From: Stomatobaculum sp.
Lineage (GTDB): Bacteria; Bacillota_A; Clostridia; Lachnospirales; Lachnospiraceae
Length of the DNA: 7,264 nucleotides
Direction of reading: 5' to 3'
Assembly: GCA_017449925.1 (NCBI GenBank)
Contig: JAFSYO010000122.1
Span: 1-7,264, forward strand
Shown here: one piece after another, positions 1 through 4,253 of the stretch
Position numbering within the stretch: position 1 is the stretch's first letter
Layout: each line of letters opens with the position of its first letter
The notes under the pieces: generated by a model
The model's input: the letters and a program-made list of their open reading frames with translations, nothing else
Told to the model about the DNA's origin: nothing
Database searches by the model: none
Translations under genes and position numbers: made by a program

Positions 1-2
1 CA

Positions 3-10
3 CACCTCCC
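3..10 (-). promoter_or_regulatory. possible ribosome binding site of a leftward gene starting outside the window
   Basis: Read on the minus strand this is GGGAGGTG, a good Shine-Dalgarno match lying at the very edge. If real, it serves a leftward gene whose start codon is a few bases beyond the left end. No start codon is visible here, so the call rests on this short motif alone. Confidence 0.3.
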
Positions 11-85
11 GTGTTAGTTTATTTGTGGTTTGCAGACCTACTTTTATCCTAGCACGGGTTTTACTTTGATCTGAAGATCTTCCCT

Positions 86-113
86 CCCCCTGCAGAGCAG
101 GGGGTTTATTTTT
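86..113 (+). terminator. intrinsic terminator, plus-strand orientation
   Basis: An 8-bp perfect GC-rich stem, CCCCCTGC (86-93) with GCAGGGGG (97-104), closes on a 3-base loop. It is followed by TTTATTTTT (105-113). The T-run is on the right only, so it works for plus-strand transcripts. No plus-strand gene ending just left of it is visible in the window, so it may end a transcript that begins outside, or block readthrough toward the lipoprotein gene. Confidence 0.75.
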
Positions 114-131
114 AACTGTGACACAAACACT

Positions 132-170
132 AACTCCCGCAGGACAGCTGTTTATCCCTGCGGGAGTTTT
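132..170 (-). terminator. intrinsic terminator, probably bidirectional, at the end of the lipoprotein gene
   Basis: A 12-bp perfect stem pairs 132-143 (AACTCCCGCAGG) with 157-168 (CCTGCGGGAGTT) around a 13-base loop. The right flank is a T-run. The left flank, read on the minus strand, is TAGTGTTTGTGT, a poorer but still T-rich tail. It lies about 60 bases beyond the stop codon of the minus-strand lipoprotein gene, the only visible gene reading into it, so ending that transcript is its likely job. The better T-run faces plus-strand transcripts, so it probably works both ways. Confidence 0.75.
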
Positions 171-231
171 TATACCAGTTCTTCATTTTCCTGATGGCTG
201 TTCAGGTCCTTTTTAAATAGTCCGGTACCTG

Positions 232-969
232 TCAGATGTTCAGGTGCTCGACCACACCGACCATGTCGTTGATGATCGTATCCTGGTCTACGAAATGCAT
301 CTCTGCCACATCTCCATCCAGGAATGCCATCTTAAAGGTTCCCTCTTCTGTTCCATCCTGGATGTAGAACGGAAGCTTTTTCTCTCCGTCGACATCATAG
401 ATCACCATTGCATCATCTTCCATGTCGACATCGCCAAAGTAATAAAGATTCAACTCGTTCATATCTGCATTCAGGATCATGACAGAACCCAGGCCGACTT
501 CATCACGGTCATCATAAGCAAAGAAGAAATGGTCGCCGTTCTCATTTTCACCCTCAGCTCCTTCGCTGAACAGTTCCTGCCATCTGGCGCGAAGTCCGGT
601 AGGATCGGCCTCATCGATCTCATCAGCTTCCTCTGCCATATCAGCATCATTCTCGGCAACAGCTTCAGTCTCATTTGCTGCGTCGATCTCATTTACTGCA
701 TCGGCAGCTTCGGTCTTTTCATCGGCAAAAGCAATCGGATTGCCATCGCCGTCCGTGACAGAAAGAATGTTTCCGTCTTCATCCGTGACTGTCTTCACGA
801 CTTCTTTTCTTGTGGTGCCGTTTTCGGTGATAATAGTGGTCGTTGTGGTCGTTGTGATTCCGTCGATCGTTGTGCTGGTAGTGGCGGTTTTTGTGCTGGA
901 AGTGCTGCAGGCTGTAAGGCCAATAGCGGTAAGTGCTGCTGCTGCAATAATAACGAATCTCTTCATCAT
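232..969 (-). CDS. secreted lipoprotein of unknown function, Thr-rich and acidic
   Basis: This is a 245-residue protein that I do not recognise as a named family. Residues 1-21 are a lipoprotein signal peptide: basic MMKR, a hydrophobic stretch, then the lipobox LTAC with Cys21 as the expected lipid-anchored residue, so it should sit on the outer face of the cytoplasmic membrane. Residues 22-53 are Thr/Ser-rich and include seven threonines in a row (39-45). Residues 60-79 hold two similar units, DEDGN (63-67) and DGDGN (73-77). Residues 83-122 are very rich in Glu, Asp and Ala and look like an unstructured spacer. Residues 125-245 look like a small mixed alpha/beta domain with aromatic and acidic residues. 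The first of two adjacent ATG codons is chosen because AGAGGG lies 8 bases upstream. It appears to be monocistronic, with a strong hairpin after its stop. The DxDGN units recall calcium-binding loops, but that is only a resemblance. Confidence 0.85.
   Translation of the reverse strand: MMKRFVIIAAAALTAIGLTACSTSSTKTATTSTTIDGITTTTTTTIITENGTTRKEVVKTVTDEDGNILSVTDGDGNPIAFADEKTEAADAVNEIDAANETEAVAENDADMAEEADEIDEADPTGLRARWQELFSEGAEGENENGDHFFFAYDDRDEVGLGSVMILNADMNELNLYYFGDVDMEDDAMVIYDVDGEKKLPFYIQDGTEEGTFKMAFLDGDVAEMHFVDQDTIINDMVGVVEHLNI
838..855 (-). repeat. tandem 9-base repeat encoding part of the threonine run
   Basis: The plus-strand unit GGTCGTTGT occurs twice head to tail. Read as codons on the minus strand, each unit is ACA ACG ACC, so the pair encodes six of the seven consecutive threonines of the lipoprotein. 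Gain or loss of one unit would keep the reading frame and change the linker by three residues. Confidence 0.7.
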
Positions 970-1107
970 GGAAATTTCCCTCTCTTTTTATATGTTCAAA
1001 TGTAGTTTGTGATTTTTGATTGTAGTTTTGTTTTTAGTTATTATTTTTGAGTTGTTGTTTTGTAGTTGTCCTGGTTTTTTATGAACTTGTTTTGTTCTCT
1101 GTATCTT

Positions 1108-1125
1108 ATGTTAAAATATTAACAT
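1108..1125. promoter_or_regulatory. Rex-like operator palindrome
   Basis: ATGTTAA-AATA-TTAACAT is a perfect inverted repeat with 7-bp arms and a 4-base spacer. The core TGTTAA-N4-TTAACA matches the site usually given for the NADH/NAD+-sensing repressor Rex in Clostridia (TTGTTAA-N4-TTAACAA) except at the outermost base on each side. The only gene it could plausibly control here is the minus-strand lipoprotein gene, whose start is about 140 bases downstream. The match is seen directly; binding by Rex is inferred. Confidence 0.45.
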
Positions 1126-1136
1126 GACGTCCGTCA
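1125..1136. promoter_or_regulatory. second dyad abutting the Rex-like site
   Basis: TGACG-TC-CGTCA is an inverted repeat with 5-bp arms and a 2-base centre, directly touching the previous palindrome. It may be part of the same control region for the lipoprotein gene. I know no regulator whose site it clearly matches, and a short dyad such as this can arise by chance. Confidence 0.25.
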
Positions 1137-1331
1137 CACATCTCGCACACTGCACAGACATTTATTCGTCGAGTTTTTTCTCTGGTTTCCACTGTTATTC
1201 TGTGCGGATTCTTTAATGGGCGTTTTTTGCGGTTTTTCTAATTTTCGTACCCTTCTCAGACGTAAAAATCCGGGAAAAACATGGAAAAGAGCAATATTAT
1301 GTCAACTATTGGGCGTAAATTGGCAAAATCA

Positions 1332-1377
1332 AAAAATTAGCACCCCTGTTTTTCGGAAAACAAGGGTGCTAATTTTT
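1332..1377. terminator. long bidirectional terminator hairpin
   Basis: A 14-bp perfect stem pairs 1332-1345 with 1364-1377 (core AGCACCC/GGGTGCT, ending in AAAAATT/AATTTTT). After one C/A mismatch, a further 6 bp (TGTTTT/AAAACA) close on the stable tetraloop TCGG (1353-1356). The A-tract on the left and T-tract on the right give a U-run on either strand. It lies about 180 bases beyond the end of the nitrate reductase operon and could stop its transcript, and it could also end any plus-strand transcript crossing this gap. The shape is clear; which transcript it serves is inferred. Confidence 0.75.
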
Positions 1378-1398
1378 CAAAATGTCTTAAAAACGCCC
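1364..1398. repeat. diverged 35-base direct repeat, copy 1
   Basis: This segment, which includes the right arm of the strong hairpin, aligns without gaps to 1457-1491 at 27 of 35 positions by my count. The most conserved parts are GGGT, TTCAAAAT and AAAACGCCC. Seven of the eight differences are transitions, as expected for an old duplication, or for two decayed copies of an intergenic repeat family. Confidence 0.5.
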
Positions 1399-1456
1399 AA
1401 TCAAGCTATGAAACAAGAGAAATGGTATAGAAATCATCGGTTTTTCTTCTCCTGAG

Positions 1457-1491
1457 GGGTACCGATTCTTCAAAATCCCTCGAAAACGCCC
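1457..1491. repeat. diverged 35-base direct repeat, copy 2
   Basis: This is the partner of 1364-1398. Its GGGTACCGAT also pairs partly with ATCGGT at 1436-1441, so copy 2 keeps a weak version of the hairpin seen in copy 1. That supports duplication of a whole hairpin unit rather than of the tail alone. Confidence 0.5.
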
Positions 1492-1506
1492 GCCGGGTCG
1501 CTTTAT

Positions 1507-1520
1507 ATGCCGGCCGGCAT
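1507..1520. repeat. perfect 14-base GC palindrome
   Basis: ATGCCGGCCGGCAT is fully self-complementary and stands out in an AT-rich stretch. As RNA it can fold to a 5-bp stem with a GGCC loop. It follows directly on the U-run of the weak operon terminator (minus strand) and could add to it. It lacks its own U-run on either side. Confidence 0.5.
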
Positions 1521-1521
1521 T

Positions 1522-1549
1522 AAAAACACGTCACTCTCAGAAAACGTGT
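1522..1549 (-). terminator. weak intrinsic terminator at the end of the nitrate reductase operon
   Basis: On the minus strand a 6-bp stem ACACGT/ACGTGT (1549-1544 with 1531-1526) encloses a 12-base loop and runs into five T residues (1526-1522). It starts five bases after the stop codon of the transporter gene, where an operon terminator is expected. The stem is short, so some readthrough to the stronger hairpin at 1332-1377 is likely. Confidence 0.45.
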
Positions 1550-1554
1550 CACTT

Positions 1555-2487
1555 TCAGCGCATTTCTTTCCTCAGGAACATGCGCAGGAAGTTGAGGAGC
1601 ACGTAGCCCACCAGCATGGAGGTCAGGAAGATCTGCAGACCGGAGAGCTGGGTGACGGCGTAGGCGGCTCCTTCTTTGCCCTGGGCGGTCAGGAAGCCTG
1701 CCATTTTTGTGGAGGCGACGGTGCCGATGGCCATGGGGAAGGTAAGGCCGGCGAAGCCCGGGGTAAAGGCAAAGGAGAAGAAGTCCGGCAGCTTTATGAT
1801 AATGAAGAGGAGCGATGCCAGAACGCAGAGGTACAGGAAGGTGACCAGGGCCGGGTTCGGGGCGTCAAAGGTGTTGAGGACGCCGACGACGCAGAGGCTG
1901 CAGGGGGCGAGGACCACGGGCATGGTGTGGTACACGGCGGGCTTCACCGGGACGCGGATCAGCCGAAGGACTATTATCGGGATCAGGATGAGGTAGATAA
2001 TAATTCCGTAGATGGTGATGGCCCGGAGCATGCCTTTCATGTTCATGGCGCCGCCGGTCACGGCGCTGACCAGGAGGCCGTTGTAGGTCACGAACCAGCT
2101 GGGCAGGGTGGTGTTTATATCACGTTTGACGATCACGTTGTTCATGGTGAACACCAGGATGTGGATTATGTGGATGATCACGGCGATGAGCCAGATGATC
2201 TTGCCGAAGCCGAGGCCCTTCTCGTAGTAGAAGCTGCCGAGGATCATGAGGCACATGGTGAAGCCGGCGTAGAGGCTGGCCGGGACGGTCTGGCCGTATT
2301 CCTTTCTGCAGACGTCCGGATACATAATGAATTTCAGGATGTAGAAGATCACGACCACCGTGGCGATGGCCATGATAAGGTGACGGAACCAGGGAAATCC
2401 CAGTCCGCCGTACACATTTCCCAGAGTCAGAGTCCCGACGAAGGTCGGCAGCACCGGTACCGGCATATTTTTGATTCTCTGAAGCAT
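1555..2487 (-). CDS. TDT/SLAC1-family membrane transporter
   Basis: This 310-residue protein is very hydrophobic, with about ten likely membrane segments, the usual number for the TDT (tellurite-resistance/dicarboxylate transporter) family that includes TehA, yeast Mae1 and Ssu1, and plant SLAC1. Family-like features are PTFVGTLTLGN near the N-terminus (14-24) and FTPGFAGLTFPMAIG (241-255), where Phe250-Pro251 sits in the segment that carries the gating phenylalanine in TehA and SLAC1. Known members pass small anions such as malate, sulfite, chloride and nitrate. As the last gene of a nitrate reductase operon it may carry nitrate in or nitrite out; this is inferred from position only. The start is preceded by AAAGGA nine bases upstream. 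A 90-base gap with a stem-loop separates it from the gene before it, so its expression may differ from the enzyme genes. Substrates other than nitrogen oxides cannot be ruled out. Confidence 0.85.
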   Translation of the reverse strand: MLQRIKNMPVPVLPTFVGTLTLGNVYGGLGFPWFRHLIMAIATVVVIFYILKFIMYPDVCRKEYGQTVPASLYAGFTMCLMILGSFYYEKGLGFGKIIWLIAVIIHIIHILVFTMNNVIVKRDINTTLPSWFVTYNGLLVSAVTGGAMNMKGMLRAITIYGIIIYLILIPIIVLRLIRVPVKPAVYHTMPVVLAPCSLCVVGVLNTFDAPNPALVTFLYLCVLASLLFIIIKLPDFFSFAFTPGFAGLTFPMAIGTVASTKMAGFLTAQGKEGAAYAVTQLSGLQIFLTSMLVGYVLLNFLRMFLRKEMR

Positions 2488-2513
2488 ATTAAATCGTCCT
2501 TTCGTTATACCGC

Positions 2514-2568
2514 TGAACTGCGGCCGCGGTCATTAATCTCCGCAGCTGGTCATGACCGCAGCCGTTCA
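2514..2568 (-). other. stem-loop between oxidoreductase and transporter genes
   Basis: GCGGTCAT (2526-2533) pairs perfectly with ATGACCGC (2552-2559). Beyond one mismatch, CGGC (2521-2524) pairs with GCCG (2561-2564), then TGAA (2514-2517) with TTCA (2565-2568) past a 3-base bulge. The right arm also contains the palindrome GGTCATGACC (2548-2557). No U-run follows on the minus strand, so it is not a standard terminator. It may protect or process the operon mRNA and lower expression of the transporter relative to the enzyme subunits. Confidence 0.45.
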
Positions 2569-2577
2569 TCTCCGGGT

Positions 2578-3810
2578 TCAAATGTGGTCGTAGGTGAATT
2601 CCAGGTCTTTCTTCTCGTGGAAGAAATCGGAGTAGTCGATCTCGAAGAGCGGCTTTTTCACCTTCCGGACGTCGATCTTCCTGGCGATCATCTGCTGAAG
2701 GACGCCGCCGTAGGCCAGGTCGCCCTGCAGAAGGGCGCCGACGATGACGCCGTCTTTGGAGACCACTTTCTTGTACACGCCGTTCTTGTCGTACACGTCC
2801 ACCCGGTAAGTGTCGTCCGGGGGCGTCACGATGCCGAGGGACATGGTGTGGATCCCCAGGAAGCTCATGGTGGATTTGCTGGCGAAGAAGTCGGTCATCT
2901 TTTCTTTTCCGCCGGCCATATTGGCGGCGGCGATCATGCCTTCCTTCACTGCCGCCGGCCAGATGGGACTGGTGCCGGAGACATCGCCCGCGCCGTAAAT
3001 ATCGGGATCGTTGGTGCGGCCTGTCTCGTCGTAGACGAGGCCGAAGCGGGACAGCTCCAGTCCGGAATCCTTTAAGAATTCCACGTTGGAGCGGACGCCG
3101 GCGGTCACCACGAAGAAGTCGCAGGGAAGCACAGTACCGCTGCTGAGCACGATCTCATAGATCTTTTTGTCGTCGCCCACCCGGACTTCATCCACGCCGA
3201 CGCCGTAGTACTGCTCCACGCCGTTCTCGCGGAAGGCGTCGATGTAGGCCTTCGCGGCGCGCTCGTCCAGCTGCTTGTTCAGGAGCCAGCCGGCGAAATC
3301 CACCAGCGTCACTTTGACGCCCATGTGGAGAAAGCCGGTGGCGCAGTCGATGCCGATGAGGCCGGAGCCGAGGACCACGATATTTTTGCAGGTCTTCGGC
3401 ACTTCCTTCAGCACTTCAATGTCGTCGATGTTGCGGAAGCCGATGTAATTGGTCGCACCCTCCAGTCCTTTGATGGGGGGAATAAAGGTGTGGGAGCCGG
3501 TGGCAATGAGGAGCTTGTCGTAGGAAAGCTTCTCCCCGCCGTCCAGCAGCAGGGTCTTCTGCTGCCGGTCCAGGCCCACGGCTTCTCTGCCGCGCATCCA
3601 GTTCACGCGGTACAGTTTGTCAAAATCGGGTTCCGCGAAATTCAGACGCTCCAGCGTCCGCTCTCCGCTGAGATACTGGTGGAGTATGCAGCGGGAGTAC
3701 ACATTCTGATCCTTGGATACCAGCACGATCTCTCCGGCAGGATCCGTTTTCCGAAGTTCCCGGACGGCGTTGATGCCCGCCGCGGACGAACCGATCACCA
3801 CATATTTCAT
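2578..3810 (-). CDS. NAD(P)H:acceptor FAD oxidoreductase, electron donor arm of the nitrate reductase
   Basis: This 410-residue flavoprotein belongs to the pyridine nucleotide-disulfide oxidoreductase fold (NADH oxidase/NirB N-domain/rubredoxin reductase type). The FAD ADP-binding motif is VVIGSSAAG (4-12), the ATGS motif is 103-106, the NAD(P)H-binding motif is GSGLIG (148-153), and the second FAD motif is GAGD (273-276). An acidic residue, Asp171, ends the second strand of the nucleotide-binding fold, which favours NADH over NADPH. Cys41 in YSRCILHQYL lies near the position of the redox-active cysteine of NADH oxidases. It likely oxidises NADH in the cytoplasm and passes electrons to the four-cluster protein encoded just upstream; a comparable NADH oxidase-like protein accompanies nitrate reductase in Clostridium perfringens, as I recall. 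The start is firm: AAGGAGG lies five bases upstream, 12 bases after the previous stop. The exact electron acceptor is inferred from context. Confidence 0.9.
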   Translation of the reverse strand: MKYVVIGSSAAGINAVRELRKTDPAGEIVLVSKDQNVYSRCILHQYLSGERTLERLNFAEPDFDKLYRVNWMRGREAVGLDRQQKTLLLDGGEKLSYDKLLIATGSHTFIPPIKGLEGATNYIGFRNIDDIEVLKEVPKTCKNIVVLGSGLIGIDCATGFLHMGVKVTLVDFAGWLLNKQLDERAAKAYIDAFRENGVEQYYGVGVDEVRVGDDKKIYEIVLSSGTVLPCDFFVVTAGVRSNVEFLKDSGLELSRFGLVYDETGRTNDPDIYGAGDVSGTSPIWPAAVKEGMIAAANMAGGKEKMTDFFASKSTMSFLGIHTMSLGIVTPPDDTYRVDVYDKNGVYKKVVSKDGVIVGALLQGDLAYGGVLQQMIARKIDVRKVKKPLFEIDYSDFFHEKKDLEFTYDHI

Positions 3811-3822
3811 ACGGACCTCCTT

Positions 3823-4248
3823 TCAGATCTCGACCAGCGAGATGGCGTGCATGGGACATTTCTCGACGCACATCGGCATGGGTGTTTTTCCGTCTTCGCT
3901 GCGGTGGACACACATGTTGCATTTCATGATCTCTTTGTGGCGGATGCTGTCGTACTTCAGGATGCCGAAGGGACAGGACATGATGCACATGTAGCAGCTG
4001 GCGCAGTGGTCTTTGTCGTACTCCACAAAGCCCGTCTCCGGGTTCTTGTGCATAGCGCCGGTCATGCAGGTGAAGGTGCATTCCGGCTTGTCGCAGTGGC
4101 GGCAGAAAATGGGGGCCGGGGTGGTCTCACTGTCGATCACCACGCGGTTCCTGGCGTCTCCGCTTTCGGTCTCGTGGCTGACGACGCAGGCAGTCACGCA
4201 GGTAAGACATCCGATGCAGCGGTCCCGGTCGATTCGAATTCGATACAT
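3823..4248 (-). CDS. four-cluster [4Fe-4S] electron transfer protein of the nitrate reductase
   Basis: This 141-residue protein has 16 cysteines in four groups: 11/14/17/21, 49/52/57/61, 82/85/88/92 and 110/113/127/131. That fits the four [4Fe-4S] clusters of the DmsB/HycB/CooF-type subunits that serve molybdopterin enzymes. It has no signal peptide or membrane segment, so it should be cytoplasmic. It probably bridges the flavoprotein encoded downstream and the catalytic subunit encoded upstream. I chose the ATG at 4248 because GGAGG lies about ten bases upstream. An alternative ATG at 4257 overlaps the previous stop as ATGA, would add three residues (MRS), but sits only one base from GGAGG, which is too close. 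Either choice implies translational coupling with the reductase gene. Confidence 0.92.
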   Translation of the reverse strand: MYRIRIDRDRCIGCLTCVTACVVSHETESGDARNRVVIDSETTPAPIFCRHCDKPECTFTCMTGAMHKNPETGFVEYDKDHCASCYMCIMSCPFGILKYDSIRHKEIMKCNMCVHRSEDGKTPMPMCVEKCPMHAISLVEI

Positions 4249-4253
4249 GGATC

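Larger units (their letters stand above)
970..1554. other. 585-base intergenic region without a supported gene
   Basis: The left part (about 970-1100), read on the minus strand, is a long A- and C-rich leader for the lipoprotein gene with repeated ACTACA and CAAAA stretches; I see no convincing -35/-10 pair in it. The middle carries two adjacent dyads (1108-1136). The right part holds a strong hairpin (1332-1377), several copies of the motif GGGCGT or its complement, and a weak terminator of the nitrate reductase operon. A 79-codon plus-strand frame at 1216-1455 has no ribosome binding site and runs through the hairpin, so it is not called a gene. Confidence 0.6.

Noticed and set aside
244..1005. 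253-codon plus-strand frame opposite the lipoprotein gene
   Set aside because: The minus strand has a textbook lipoprotein signal peptide, ribosome binding site and terminator; this frame has none of these.
1216..1455. 79-codon plus-strand frame in the intergenic region
   Set aside because: It has no ribosome binding site, runs through a strong terminator hairpin and repeats, and has no recognisable domain. It may be translation of an intergenic repeat.
1453..1468. T-box-like sequence GAGGGGTACCGATTC
   Set aside because: It resembles the conserved T-box segment, but no plus-strand gene lies downstream and the other T-box stems are missing.
1507..3075. 522-codon plus-strand frame opposite the transporter and oxidoreductase genes
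   Set aside because: It crosses two well-supported minus-strand genes and their gap, and its His/Asp/Gly/Val-rich composition is typical of antisense translation.
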